From Pelomonas sp937871895 (lineage in GTDB: Bacteria; Pseudomonadota; Gammaproteobacteria; Burkholderiales; Burkholderiaceae_C), in the NCBI RefSeq assembly GCF_046348265.1, contig NZ_JAXMEO010000005.1: a stretch of DNA of 64,000 bases; one strand, 5' to 3'. Below the pieces are notes generated by a model. It was not told the DNA's origin and ran no database searches. It worked only from the letters and a program-made list of their open reading frames with translations. Below, in pieces: positions 35,401-44,017 of the stretch (the stretch's first letter is position 1; each line of letters begins with the position of its first letter). A program made the translations under genes and the position numbers.

Positions 35401-35973
35401 GAGGATGTCCTGAACGCTGGAGGGGAAGAACACCGGCAGGCCAGCGGCCTTGAAGACGTGGTCGCTCTGATGCGCGGCCGTGCTGCTCTTGGCGATGTGG
35501 TCGTCACCCGCGATGGCGATCACGCCGCCGTGTTTGGCGGTGCCGGCCATGTTGGCGTGCTTGAAGACATCGATGCAGCGGTCCACCCCCGGGCCCTTGC
35601 CGTACCAGAGGCCGAAGACGCCGTCGAAGCGCTTCTTGTCGGGGGTCAGGTCGAGCTGCTGGGTACCCCAGACGGCGGTGGCACCGAGCTCTTCGTTGAC
35701 GCCGGGCTGGAAGACGATGTGCTGGCGCTGCAAGTGCTCGCGCGCGGCCATCAAGGCCTGGTCGTAGGTGCCGAGCGGCGAGCCCCGGTAGCCGCTGATG
35801 AAGCCCGCGGTGTTGAGCCCCGCAGCCGCATCGCGCACGCGCTGCAGCATGGGCAGCCGCACCAGGGCCTGGACCCCGCTCATGAAGGCTCGCCCGGTGT
35901 CGAGGGCGTACTTGTCGTCAAGGGTGACGGACTGCAGGGCGCGGAGCACGTGCTCGGGCAGCGGGGCGTTCAT
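32443..35973 (-). CDS. Fused indolepyruvate ferredoxin oxidoreductase (IorAB type)
   Basis: The 1176-residue single-chain enzyme joins the alpha/beta 2-oxoacid oxidoreductase parts. The N-terminus has FISGYRGSPLGTYDQAL and GKGPGVDRCID; the TPP-binding core has MAGIGCHYM and FANLGDGTYFHSGLLA. A cysteine-rich iron-sulfur region near residues 665-710 has CEGCGDCSVQSNC and CNKDYSCLEGFCPSF, and the C-terminal gamma-type domain begins GIVVAGVGGTGVITIGQLL. It should oxidatively decarboxylate arylpyruvates to aryl-acyl-CoA using a ferredoxin. The ATG at 35973 gives the usual N-terminus. The 1206-residue opposite-strand frame is a shadow. Confidence 0.93.
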   Translation of the reverse strand: MNAPLPEHVLRALQSVTLDDKYALDTGRAFMSGVQALVRLPMLQRVRDAAAGLNTAGFISGYRGSPLGTYDQALMAAREHLQRQHIVFQPGVNEELGATAVWGTQQLDLTPDKKRFDGVFGLWYGKGPGVDRCIDVFKHANMAGTAKHGGVIAIAGDDHIAKSSTAAHQSDHVFKAAGLPVFFPSSVQDILDMGLHAFALSRFSGLWAGMKTIQEIVESSSSISIDPDRVSIVWPEDFEMPPGGLHIRWPDPPLEQEARMMNFKWYAAMAYVRANRLNHNVIESAHDRFGIIASGKAYNDTRQALHDLGLDDATCRRIGLRLHKVNVVWPLEAQTTRAFAQGLQEILVVEEKRQIIEYQVKEELYNWRPDVRPNVLGKFDAGDADGGEWSVPNPSEHWLLRPQADLTPALIARAIAKRLKRLGVDADIAVRLDARVALIEAKERALAHELTTAGSAERTPWFCSGCPHNTSTKVPEGSRAMAGIGCHYMVNWMPGRRTATFTQMGGEGVPWVGQAPFTTETHVFANLGDGTYFHSGLLAIRQSIAAGVNITYKILYNDAVAMTGGQQVGERPEGHSVLQIMQSVLAEGARRFCVVTDEPEKYEGQALLPGVTVHHRREMDALQREFREIPGTTVLLYDQTCATEKRRRRKRGKLSDPARRVVINEAVCEGCGDCSVQSNCLSVEPLETELGRKRRINQSTCNKDYSCLEGFCPSFVTVEGGQPKKPAPCAVAEPALPPVPEPQVPAAPQAWGIVVAGVGGTGVITIGQLLGMAAHLEGKGVITQDAAGLAQKGGATWSHIQIADDADHLYATKVGTAEADLVIACDAIVAANKATLAVLREGRTHVALNTHGTPTAAFVHQPDWRFPAQACEQALRQAVGADQLLAFDAERVAVQLLGDSIYTNPLMLGVAWQLGRVPLSREAILRAIELNGVQVERNRAAFEWGRRCAHDLASVEALFVTQQVIEVIQRPSLDQLITRRVELLTAYQNTAYAADYRSFVERVRAAEAPLGSTRLTEAVAQQLYRLMAYKDEYEVARLHSDPAFTARIAAEFEGDFKLVHHLAPPLLSRHNEKGDLVKRAFGPWLRPVLRGLSYLKGLRGTAFDPFGYTVERRMERAWIGRYRDGIVSRLGGLTVETLPAAIELARCVENLRGFGHVKARNEVAVRAHWDALLKTD

Positions 35974-36090
35974 GGCGGAACTCCTTAGAGTGTGCTGCGC
36001 GTGAGGCCGTTGTGGGGCTGGGGCGCGGCGAGTGGCCGGGTAAGGCCGGGTGCCAGCCAGTGTAGGCAAAGCCGCTGGCAAGATGCACGC

Positions 36091-36987
36091 ATGAGCCCCG
36101 CCGCCCTGCCACTGAGTCACCTTTCACTGGCGCTGGCGGCGGTGCTCGTCTGGGGCAGCAACTTCGTGGTCATCCAGTTCGCGCTGGCCGAGCTGCCGCC
36201 GCTGACCATGGCGGCGCTGCGTTTCACGATGGCAGCCCTGCCTGCGGCCTTGCTGCTACCGCGTCCGGCCGTGCCATGGGGTCAGTTGGCAGCCTATGGC
36301 TTGTTTGTGGGCGCCGGCCAGTTTGGCCTGCTCTACACGGCCATGGCGCACGACATCTCGCCCGGCATGGCTTCGCTTGTGATCCAGACGCAGGTCTTCT
36401 TCACGCTGCTGCTGGCGGTGGCCTTTGCGGGTGAGCGGGTGCAGCGCTTCCAGGCGGCGGCACTGGCGCTGGCGGCGGGGGGCATCGGCGTGATCCTCAC
36501 GCACACGGGCGGCAGCGTCACGCCGATGGGCTTGGCGCTCACCTTGGCCGCCGCGTTCTCGTGGGCCTGCGGCAACCTCGTCGGCAAGCGCGCCGGGCGC
36601 GTCAACATGCTGGCCTACACGGTGTGGAGCAGCCTCTTCGCCGCTGCGGCGCTGTGGGTGATGGCGCTGTGGCACGACGGCCCGGCGCGTGCGCTGCACG
36701 CCGTGCAGGCAGCCTCGCCGCTGGCCTGGGCCGCGATGGGCTGGCAGGCCTATGCCAACACGCTGTTTGGCTATGGCATCTGGAGCTGGCTGCTGTCGCG
36801 GCACGAGGCCTCGCAGGTGGTGCCTTTTGCGCTGGGGGTGCCGGTGGTGGGCATGCTCACGGCCAGTGTGGTGGTGGCCGAGCCGCTGCCGGGCTGGAAG
36901 CTGGCCGCAGCGGGCCTGGTGCTGGCGGGTCTGGCGCTCAATGTCTTCTGGCCGGCGCTGCGGCGCCGCCTACGCGAAGGCGCCTGA
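36091..36987 (+). CDS. EamA/DMT-family transporter (amino-acid exporter-like)
   Basis: The 298-residue protein has ten hydrophobic helices with two EamA units. VLVWGSNFVVIQFALAELPP and WQAYANTLFGYGIWSWLLSR resemble the EamA (O-acetylserine/cysteine exporter) subgroup. It starts at the ATG at 36091 and is divergent from the IOR gene across 117 bp. The substrate is not certain. Confidence 0.87.
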   Translation: MSPAALPLSHLSLALAAVLVWGSNFVVIQFALAELPPLTMAALRFTMAALPAALLLPRPAVPWGQLAAYGLFVGAGQFGLLYTAMAHDISPGMASLVIQTQVFFTLLLAVAFAGERVQRFQAAALALAAGGIGVILTHTGGSVTPMGLALTLAAAFSWACGNLVGKRAGRVNMLAYTVWSSLFAAAALWVMALWHDGPARALHAVQAASPLAWAAMGWQAYANTLFGYGIWSWLLSRHEASQVVPFALGVPVVGMLTASVVVAEPLPGWKLAAAGLVLAGLALNVFWPALRRRLREGA

Positions 36988-37172
36988 CTTGAGCCTCAAA
37001 GCTCGTCCGCCCGCGAGGGTGTCGTGACTTCTGCACGTTCCACCCCGAGGGGCTCCCTGCAGTGCCGGCGCTTCGGTAATTCGCCCGTCGAAAGCGCGCG
37101 GGGCCTGCTTACATTCATGGCTTCGGGCTCGCGGTCGTTGTGCGGGTCCCCTCAAGCTCAAGCCCTGCCTTC

Positions 37173-37949
37173 ATGAACATCCGCGTCCTGGGTTGCTCTG
37201 GCGCCATTGCCGCCGGCTACCAGACCACTGCCTTCCTGCTCGATGACGACGTGCTGCTCGATGCAGGCACGGGCGTGGGCCTGCTCAGCCTGGAGGCGCT
37301 GGCCCGCATCGATCACATCTGCCTCAGCCACTCGCACCTGGACCACATCCTCGGCATCCCTCTGCTGGCCGATGCGGTGCTGCGCCTGCGCCACGCCGCC
37401 GGCCGCCCGCCGGTGCAGGTGCATGCCCTGCCCGAGACGCTGGACGCGCTGCGCCAGCACGTCTTCAACGGCGTGATCTGGCCTGACTTCACGCGCCTGC
37501 CTAACGCCACGCATCCCGTGTTGAGCCTGCACTCTTATGCGGTGGGCGACGTCATCGAACTGGCGGGCCGGCGCATCGAGATCCTCTCGGCCGCGCACAC
37601 CGTGCCCGCCTGCGGCTTCGCCGTGCAGGGCTCGCAGGGGCGGCACTGGGTCTACACCGGCGACACGGGCCCCAACCCGCTGCTCTGGCAGCGGCTCAAC
37701 CAGTTGCAGCTCTCGCACTTGGTGATCGAGACGGCGTTCAGCGACGACGAAAAGGTCGTCGCGCACCTGAGCCAGCACCTCTGCCCCGAAGACCTGGGCA
37801 CCGAGCTGGCGCAATTGCAAGGCAGCGTGGACGTGCGCATCACGCACATCAAACCCGGCGAGGTCGAGGCCGTGATGGCCGGCATCGGCGCGCTGCAGAG
37901 CAGCCACCGCATCCAGGCCCTGCACTCGGGCGATGTGATGGCGCTCTAG
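37173..37949 (+). CDS. MBL-fold 3',5'-cyclic-nucleotide phosphodiesterase-like protein
   Basis: The 258-residue protein has an MBL metal site, HICLSHSHLDHILGIPLLAD (HxHLDH), His in LSAAHTVPACGF, Asp in YTGDTGPNPLLW and the terminal LHSGD region. GCSGAIAAGYQTTAFLLDDD at the start matches the class II cAMP phosphodiesterase (PdeA) type. It likely hydrolyses cAMP or cGMP in the cytoplasm. The ATG at 37173 is chosen over 37140, which adds a Ser/Pro stretch. It is convergent with the deaminase gene. Confidence 0.8.
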   Translation: MNIRVLGCSGAIAAGYQTTAFLLDDDVLLDAGTGVGLLSLEALARIDHICLSHSHLDHILGIPLLADAVLRLRHAAGRPPVQVHALPETLDALRQHVFNGVIWPDFTRLPNATHPVLSLHSYAVGDVIELAGRRIEILSAAHTVPACGFAVQGSQGRHWVYTGDTGPNPLLWQRLNQLQLSHLVIETAFSDDEKVVAHLSQHLCPEDLGTELAQLQGSVDVRITHIKPGEVEAVMAGIGALQSSHRIQALHSGDVMAL

Positions 37950-37956
37950 CGCTGCG

Positions 37957-39018
37957 TCATCGCCGCGTCATGGCGGCAACAAAGCGCGCATCCAGCGCCG
38001 CCATCCACACCGCTTTCTGCTCCGGCTCCACAAAGCTGGCCTGCAGGCTGTTGCGCAGCAGTGCATAGGCCTCGGCCGCGCCCCATTGCGGCTGCGCGGC
38101 GAAGAGGGCTTCGAAGTTGCGCCCCAAGTAGCCGCCAAAGTAGGCCGGGTCGTCGGAGTTGATGGTCACGCACAGGCCAGCGGCCAGCATCGCGGGCAGC
38201 GGGTGCTCGGCCAGGCTCGGCACCACGCAGAGCTTGAGGTTGGAGAGCGGGCACACCGTCAGCGGCACGGCCTCGGCGGCCAGGCGCTGCATCAGGGCGG
38301 GGTCGTCGATGCTGCGCACGCCGTGGTCGATGCGCTCGGCCTGCAACAGGTCCAGCGCCTGCTCCACATAGGCGGCCGGGCCTTCTTCGCCGGCATGCGC
38401 CACCACGCGCAGGCCCAGCGTGCGTGCCCAGGCAAACACACGCTCGAACTTGGCCGGCGGGTGGTCGCGTTCGGAGCTGTCCAGCCCCACGCCGATGAAG
38501 TACTCGCGGTAGGGCAGGGCCGCCTCCAATGTCTGCAGCGCCTCGGCCTCGCTCAGGTGCCGCAGGAAGCACAGGATCAGGCCACTCGTCAGCCCCAGCT
38601 GCCGCCGCGCCTGCTCCGAAGCGCGGTGCAGGCCGAGGATGACGGCGCCCATGGGCACGCCGCGGACCGTGTGCGTCTGCGGGTCGAAAAAGATCTCGGC
38701 ATGCACGATGCCGTCCGCCGCCGCGCGCTGGAAGTAGGTCCAGCCCAGCTCAAAGAAGTCGTCCTCCGTGCGCAGCACGTCGGCGCAGGCGTAGTAGAGG
38801 TCGAGAAAGCTCTGCAGGTCCTCAAAGTCCATCGCCTCACGCAGCGCCTCGACGCTCGCGTACGGCAAGGTGATGCCATGCCGAGCCGCGAGCTGAAACG
38901 TCAGCTCCGGCTCCAGCGAGCCCTCGATGTGCATGTGCAGCTCGGCCTTGGGCGCGCGGGCGAGCAGGCCCGGCACGGCCGAGTTGGGGATGCGGGAGAA
39001 GTCGATCTGGTGGGTCAT
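37957..39018 (-). CDS. Adenine deaminase-type amidohydrolase (often annotated adenosine deaminase)
   Basis: The 353-residue protein has the metal site KAELHMHIEGSLEPELTF, HAEIFFDPQTHT, VVAHAGEEG, the IDHGVRS segment and NSDDPAYFGGYL. The combination FFDPQTHT, LDSSERDHPPAKFERVF and CPLSNLKLCV closely follows the Pseudomonas PA0148 adenine deaminase group rather than classical Add. Adenine is therefore the likelier substrate, giving hypoxanthine and ammonia. It ends the BMP-ABC importer cluster, consistent with imported nucleobases as substrates. ATG 39018 is used; ATG 39030 is also in frame. Confidence 0.87.
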   Translation of the reverse strand: MTHQIDFSRIPNSAVPGLLARAPKAELHMHIEGSLEPELTFQLAARHGITLPYASVEALREAMDFEDLQSFLDLYYACADVLRTEDDFFELGWTYFQRAAADGIVHAEIFFDPQTHTVRGVPMGAVILGLHRASEQARRQLGLTSGLILCFLRHLSEAEALQTLEAALPYREYFIGVGLDSSERDHPPAKFERVFAWARTLGLRVVAHAGEEGPAAYVEQALDLLQAERIDHGVRSIDDPALMQRLAAEAVPLTVCPLSNLKLCVVPSLAEHPLPAMLAAGLCVTINSDDPAYFGGYLGRNFEALFAAQPQWGAAEAYALLRNSLQASFVEPEQKAVWMAALDARFVAAMTRR

Positions 39019-39106
39019 GTGTCTTTGCATTCGGGCCGAGCGCCGGGCCGCCCCAAGCCGGCCCACTGATGCGGTTTGCGGCTCAATGCCGCAAACCGCA
39101 TCGTCC

Positions 39107-39121
39107 CCTCGGGGGACCGGC
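39107..39121 (-). terminator. Hairpin between importer and deaminase
   Basis: GTCCCC (39107-39112) pairs with GGGGAC (39116-39121) around a 3-nt loop between the BMP-protein stop and the deaminase start. No T-tract follows, so it may be a processing or partial-termination structure rather than a full terminator. Confidence 0.35.
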
Positions 39122-39165
39122 TAGGCTTGCCCGCGTCCAGCGAGGCAAGACTGGACGAGGGGCAC

Positions 39166-40305
39166 CTACTTACTGCCTGGAACCTTGCCTTCCACACCCT
39201 TGACGAAGAACTTCACGCCGCCCAGGAAAGCGTCGTCTGCGACCACATCCTTGGCCAGCACTTCCTTGCCGGTGTTGTCGACGATGGGGCCCTTCCAGAT
39301 GCTGAAGCTGCCGTCCTTGAGCCCGGCCTTGACGGCATCGACCTTGGCCTTCACGTCGGCCGGCACGTCAGCGGCGATAGAGACGAGGTCGATGGCGCCT
39401 TCCTTCACGCCCCACCAGGCCTGGCCGGTGGCCCAGGTGCCTTCGAGGGCGTCCTTGGTGGCCTTGATGTAGTACGGGGCCCAGTTGATGGTGGCGGAGG
39501 CGAGGTGAGCCTTGGGGCCGTAGGCCGTCATGTCGGAGTCCCAGCCGAAGGCGCGCTTGCCTTTTTCTTCAGCCGTCTTGAGCACGGCGGCGGAGTCGGT
39601 GTTCTGCATCAGCACGTCAGCGCCGCCGTTGATCAGGGCGGTGGCGGCCTCGGTTTCCTTCGGCGGGTTGAACCACTCGTTGACCCACACGACCTTGGTC
39701 TTGATCTTGGGGTTCACGCTCTGCGCGCCGAGGGTGAAGCTGTTGATGTTGCGGATCACCTCGGGGATGGGGATGGAGCCCACCACGCCCAGCACATTGG
39801 TCTTGGTCATGCCGCCCGCGATCACGCCGGCCATGTAGGCGCCCTCGTAGGTGCGGCTGTCGTAGGTGCGCAGGTTCTCGGCCGTCTTGTAGCCGGTGGC
39901 GTGCTCGAACTTGACGCCCTTTTGCTCAGCCGCGACCTTGAGCATGGGCTCCATGTAGCCGAAGGTGGTGCCGAAGATCAGCTTGTTGCCCTGGCCCACC
40001 ATGTCGTTGAAGACGCGCTCGGCGTCGGCGGCCTCGGGCACCTTCTCGACGAAGCTGGTCACGATCTTGTCGCCAAACTCTTTCTCCAGCGCCTTGCGGG
40101 CGTTGTCGTGCGCGAAGGTCCAGCCACCGTCGCCCACCGGGCCCACGTAGGCGAAGGCCACCTTCAGGGGCTCGGCCTTGGCAGGCGCCGATGCGGCAGG
40201 GGCGGCCGGTGCGGCTTCTTCCTTCTTGCCGCAGGCGGCCAGCGCCACGAGGCTGGCCACGCAGGCCAGGCCCAAGCTCCGGCGGATCGAATCGTGTGTC
40301 TTCAT
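39166..40305 (-). CDS. BMP-family ABC importer substrate-binding lipoprotein (system 1)
   Basis: The 379-residue product has a signal peptide with lipobox (VASLVALAACGKK) and a Lys/Glu/Ala-rich linker. The BMP/PnrA fold follows: KVAFAYVGPVGDGGWTFAHD, LIFGTTFGYMEPML, YMAGVIAGGMT and VLMQNTDSAAVLKTAEE. BMP proteins bind nucleosides or related purines. It is the last importer component, 45 bp after the second permease, with GAGG before the ATG at 40305. Its own Shine-Dalgarno suggests strong expression. Confidence 0.92.
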   Translation of the reverse strand: MKTHDSIRRSLGLACVASLVALAACGKKEEAAPAAPAASAPAKAEPLKVAFAYVGPVGDGGWTFAHDNARKALEKEFGDKIVTSFVEKVPEAADAERVFNDMVGQGNKLIFGTTFGYMEPMLKVAAEQKGVKFEHATGYKTAENLRTYDSRTYEGAYMAGVIAGGMTKTNVLGVVGSIPIPEVIRNINSFTLGAQSVNPKIKTKVVWVNEWFNPPKETEAATALINGGADVLMQNTDSAAVLKTAEEKGKRAFGWDSDMTAYGPKAHLASATINWAPYYIKATKDALEGTWATGQAWWGVKEGAIDLVSIAADVPADVKAKVDAVKAGLKDGSFSIWKGPIVDNTGKEVLAKDVVADDAFLGGVKFFVKGVEGKVPGSK

Positions 40306-40350
40306 GCGAACTCCTCTAGGGGACAAGGTTCAGGGGTTGGAGAGACGGCC

Positions 40351-41271
40351 TCACTGCCCGGGCCGGAAGGGTTTGCCCAGCGACGCGGGCATGTTGATGC
40401 GGATCCAGGCCGGGTTGCGCGAGATGAGCACCAGCACGGCGATGGTGGCGAGGTAGGGCAGCATGGAGAGCCACTGGCTCGCGATCTCGATGCCCTCGCT
40501 CTGCAGGTGGAACTGCAGCATGGTCACGCCGCCAAAGAGGTAGGCCCCCAGCAGCACACGCGCCGGCCGCCAGGTGGCAAAAGTGGTGAGCGCCAGCGCA
40601 ATCCAGCCCTTGCCGGCCACCATGCCCTCGACCCACAGCGGCGTGTAGATGATGGACAGGTAAGCCCCGGCGAGCCCACACAGCGCGCCGCCCACCGCCA
40701 TGCTCGCCAGGCGGATGCGCCGCACGGGGTAGCCCAGTGCATGCGCCGACTCAGGCGACTCGCCCACCGCGCGCAGCACCAGGCCGGCACGGGTGCGGTA
40801 GAGGAAGAGGTGCAAGCCCAGCGCCAGCAGCAGCGCGCCATAGACCAGCGGGTGGTGCTCGAAGAAGGCCTTGCCCACAAAGGGCAGGTCCGCGAGGCCC
40901 GGGATGGCGAAGTGGCTGCGCTCGCTCAGCCGCTGCTGCGTGTACTCGACGCCGACAAAGGCCGAGAGGCCCGCGCCAAAGAGGCTGAGCGCCAGGCCCG
41001 TGGCGTACTGGTTGGTGCCCAGCCAGATGATCAACACGCCCGAGAGCGCGGCCAGCAGCGCCCCCGCGCCCATGCCCGCTGCAAAGCCGATGAGGTCCGA
41101 TCCCGAGTGCACCGCCGCCGCAAAGCCGGCAATCGCGGCCACCAGCATCAGGCCCTCGGCCCCGAGGTTGACGACACCGCTGCGCTCGTTGACCAAGAGC
41201 CCCAACGCCGCGATGGCGAGCACCGTGCCGGCGCTCAGCGTCGCGGCGATCAGCAGCGCGATTTCGTTCAT
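40351..41271 (-). CDS. BMP-type ABC importer permease B (system 1)
   Basis: The 306-residue permease of the BPD_transp_2 family has about ten helices and NERSGVVNLGAEGLMLVAAI near the start, the standard motif of BmpC/NupQ-type permeases, plus YPVRRIRLASMAVGGALCGL. It forms the membrane channel with the preceding permease. Its ATG overlaps that gene's stop by four bases (ATGA). Confidence 0.92.
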   Translation of the reverse strand: MNEIALLIAATLSAGTVLAIAALGLLVNERSGVVNLGAEGLMLVAAIAGFAAAVHSGSDLIGFAAGMGAGALLAALSGVLIIWLGTNQYATGLALSLFGAGLSAFVGVEYTQQRLSERSHFAIPGLADLPFVGKAFFEHHPLVYGALLLALGLHLFLYRTRAGLVLRAVGESPESAHALGYPVRRIRLASMAVGGALCGLAGAYLSIIYTPLWVEGMVAGKGWIALALTTFATWRPARVLLGAYLFGGVTMLQFHLQSEGIEIASQWLSMLPYLATIAVLVLISRNPAWIRINMPASLGKPFRPGQ

Positions 41272-42359
41272 GCCGCTGCCCTCTTCGCACTGTTGGCCTG
41301 CCAGCGCACCCGGTACAGCAGCGCCTGGTCACAGGCCAGCAGCGCAAACAGCAGCAGCCCCTGGAAGACGCTGGTGAGCGACTTGGGCAGGCCCATGCGG
41401 CTCTGCGCCAGCTCGCCGCCGATGTAGAACATGCTCATCAGCACCGACGAGAACACGATGCCCACTGGGTGCAGCCGCCCCACAAAGGCCACGATGATGG
41501 CCCCGAAGCCGTAGCCCACCGGCACATAGGGCGTCAGCTGCCCCAGCGGCCCGGCCACCTCCACCGCGCCCGCCAGGCCCGCCAGCCCGCCCGAGAGCAG
41601 CAGCGCCGTCCAGACCGCACCGCGTGACGAGAAGCCCGCATAGCGCGCCGCAGCCGGCGCCAGGCCCCCGACCGTCAGCGCATAGCCGCAGTAGGTGCGG
41701 AACTGGAAGACCAGCAACAGCGCCACGAGCACGAGCGCGATCACGAGCCCCAGGTTCATGCGCAGGCCCGGGATCAGGCGCGGCAGGCGCGTGCTGGCAT
41801 CGAACAGCACGGTCTGCGGGAAGTTGTAGCCGTTGGGGTCCTTCCAGGGCCCGTAGACCAGGTAGTTCAGCAGCAGCGTGGCCACGTAGACCAGCATCAG
41901 GCTGACCAGGATCTCATTGGTGTTGAAGCGATCGCGCAGCAGCGCCACGATGCCGGCCCAGAGCATGCCGCCCAGTACGCCTGCCGACATCACCAAGATT
42001 TGCACGGGCACCAGGATCCAGCCCGAGCTGCCCGGCCCCGCGTGCATGGCAACCCAGCCGGCCCCCAGGGCCCCGAGCACAAACTGCCCCTCGGCCCCGA
42101 TGTTCCAGACATTGGCGCGGAAGCACACCGCCAGCCCCAGCGCAATGAGCAGCAGCGGCACGGCCTTGATGCTCAGCTCAGAGAGCGCGTAGGCGCTTTT
42201 GAGTGGCTCGATGAAGAAGAGGCTCAGCGCCTGCGCCGGGTCCTTGCCGAGCAAGGTGAAGAGCAGCACGCCCGCCGCCAGCGTGAGCGCCAGCGCGATC
42301 AGCGGCGAGGCCAGGGCCTGCGCCCAGCCGAGTTGGGCCCGGGGCTCAAGCCGCAGCAC
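41268..42359 (-). CDS. BMP-type ABC importer permease A (system 1)
   Basis: The 363-residue BPD_transp_2 permease has an extra N-terminal helix and motifs typical of the first permease: FRANVWNIGAEGQFVLGALG and YVPVGYGFGAIIVAFVGRLH. It overlaps the ATPase stop region by 14 bases and the second permease by four, so the components are tightly coupled. Confidence 0.92.
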   Translation of the reverse strand: MLRLEPRAQLGWAQALASPLIALALTLAAGVLLFTLLGKDPAQALSLFFIEPLKSAYALSELSIKAVPLLLIALGLAVCFRANVWNIGAEGQFVLGALGAGWVAMHAGPGSSGWILVPVQILVMSAGVLGGMLWAGIVALLRDRFNTNEILVSLMLVYVATLLLNYLVYGPWKDPNGYNFPQTVLFDASTRLPRLIPGLRMNLGLVIALVLVALLLVFQFRTYCGYALTVGGLAPAAARYAGFSSRGAVWTALLLSGGLAGLAGAVEVAGPLGQLTPYVPVGYGFGAIIVAFVGRLHPVGIVFSSVLMSMFYIGGELAQSRMGLPKSLTSVFQGLLLFALLACDQALLYRVRWQANSAKRAAA

Positions 42360-43866
42360 GTGGGGCCTCCTCAGCTTCAGGCCAGAGGCCGGACATCCAC
42401 GTGCCGATCAGCTCGCGCGTGGCGGCCTCAATGGGCAGCGAGGGCGAGAGCCGGCCTTGGGCGATGACGTGCAGCCGGTCACACAGCTCGAAGAGCTCGT
42501 CCAGCTCCTCGCTGAAGACCAGCACCGCGCAGCCCTGGTTGCGCAGCGCCAAAAGCGCCTGGCGGATCTGCGCCGCCGCGCCCACGTCCACGCCCCAGGT
42601 GGGCTGGCTGATGACGAGCAGCTTCGGGGCCGCGTCGATCTCGCGGCCGACGATGAACTTCTGCAAGTTGCCGCCCGACAGCGTGCGCGCCACGGCCTCG
42701 GCCCCACCGGCCTTGACGCGGAAGCGCTCGATCAAGCTGCCCGCCAGCGCGCGTGTGCGGCCCACGCGCAGCCAGCCCAGCGGCCCGACGGCTTCGGTGC
42801 GCGTGAGCAGGGTGTTGGCCGCCAGCGAGAGCGGCGGCACCGCACCGCGCCCCAGCCGCTCTTCCGGCACAAAGTGCTGGCCGAGCCGGCGGCGCTGCTG
42901 CGGTGAGGCCTGCGCCACGTCCTGCCCAAAGAGCCGGATGCTGCCGGCCGGCGCGCGCGGGTCCTCGCCCGAAAGGGCGGCGAGCAGCTCCTGCTGGCCA
43001 TTGCCCGAGACGCCCGCCACGCCAACGATCTCGCCCGCACGCACGGCCAGGCCAATGCCTTGCAGGCTCACGCCAAAGGGGTCGCGCTGCGGCAAGGCGA
43101 GCTGCTGCACGCTTAGCACCTCGGCGCCTGGCGTGCCGTCGCGGGCGCTCAAGGCAGGCGTTTCGGCCCCGGTCATCAGGCGCGCCAGGCTGGCATTGGT
43201 TTCCTGCGTCGGGTCCACCTCGCCCACCACCCGGCCGCCGCGCAGCACGGTGCAGTGGTGGCACAGGCTGCGGATCTCGTTCAGCTTGTGCGAGATGTAG
43301 AGGATGGAGCAGCCTTCGCTGGCCAGTTGGCGCAGCGTGACGAAGAGCTTCTCGACGGCCTGCGGCGTCAGCACCGAGGTGGGCTCGTCGAGGATCAGTA
43401 GCTGCGGTTGGGTCAGCAGCGCCCGCACGATCTCGACGCGCTGGCGCTCGCCGACGCTGAGTGTGTGCACGGGCCGCATCGGGTCCACGGGCAGGCCGTA
43501 GGCCTCTGAGACCTCGCGCGTCCGGGCCACGACCTCGGCCAGCGAGCCGGCGCGGTCAAGCCCGAGCCAGATGTTCTCGGCGGCGGTCAGCGTGTCAAAC
43601 AGCGAGAAGTGCTGGTAGACCATGCTGATGCCCAACGCGCGCGCCTGCGCCGGGCTCGCCACCTGCACCTCGCGGCCGTTCCAGACCATGCGCCCGGCGT
43701 CCGGCCGCGTGGCGCCGTAGATGATCTTCATCAGCGTCGACTTGCCTGCACCGTTCTCGCCCAGCACGGCATGGATTTGGCCCGGTGCCACCTGGAGGTG
43801 CACGCCGTCATTGGCGCGCACGGCGGGGTACTGCTTGGTAATGCCAATCAGCTCAAGTCGAAGCAT
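42346..43866 (-). CDS. BMP-type ABC importer ATPase with two nucleotide-binding domains (system 1)
   Basis: The 506-residue protein has two ABC domains in tandem. The first has a good Walker A (GENGAGKSTLMKI), signature LSVGERQRVEIVRAL and Walker B LLILDEPTSVL. The second has a degenerate Walker A (GVSGNGQQELLAAL) but the intact signature LSGGNLQKFIVGREI. This asymmetry is usual for BMP/sugar-type importers. It is first in the system-1 block, 151 bp after the isochorismatase gene. Confidence 0.93.
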   Translation of the reverse strand: MLRLELIGITKQYPAVRANDGVHLQVAPGQIHAVLGENGAGKSTLMKIIYGATRPDAGRMVWNGREVQVASPAQARALGISMVYQHFSLFDTLTAAENIWLGLDRAGSLAEVVARTREVSEAYGLPVDPMRPVHTLSVGERQRVEIVRALLTQPQLLILDEPTSVLTPQAVEKLFVTLRQLASEGCSILYISHKLNEIRSLCHHCTVLRGGRVVGEVDPTQETNASLARLMTGAETPALSARDGTPGAEVLSVQQLALPQRDPFGVSLQGIGLAVRAGEIVGVAGVSGNGQQELLAALSGEDPRAPAGSIRLFGQDVAQASPQQRRRLGQHFVPEERLGRGAVPPLSLAANTLLTRTEAVGPLGWLRVGRTRALAGSLIERFRVKAGGAEAVARTLSGGNLQKFIVGREIDAAPKLLVISQPTWGVDVGAAAQIRQALLALRNQGCAVLVFSEELDELFELCDRLHVIAQGRLSPSLPIEAATRELIGTWMSGLWPEAEEAPRAAA

Positions 43867-44017
43867 GTCTGAGGTGCGCCCCCGCCAGTGGAGATGACGT
43901 CGTCAGGGCGGCCCAGCCAAGCCCCGAAGACGGCCAACGATAGCGACCAGGGTTCAGCAAGTCACGTGCCATCGTGGGGCATGGGTCGGGCGGGCCGACA
44001 AGCCCTGGCGTGGTGCG

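Noticed and set aside
32368..35988. Very long open frame (1206 codons) on the plus strand opposite the IOR gene
   Set aside because: It is rich in Arg, Gly, Ala and His with no domain signatures, while the opposite strand encodes complete TPP and iron-sulfur motifs. It is a high-GC shadow frame.
39076..41427. Long plus-strand open frame (783 codons) opposite the system-1 importer
   Set aside because: No recognisable motifs; the minus strand encodes clear BMP and permease proteins in order.
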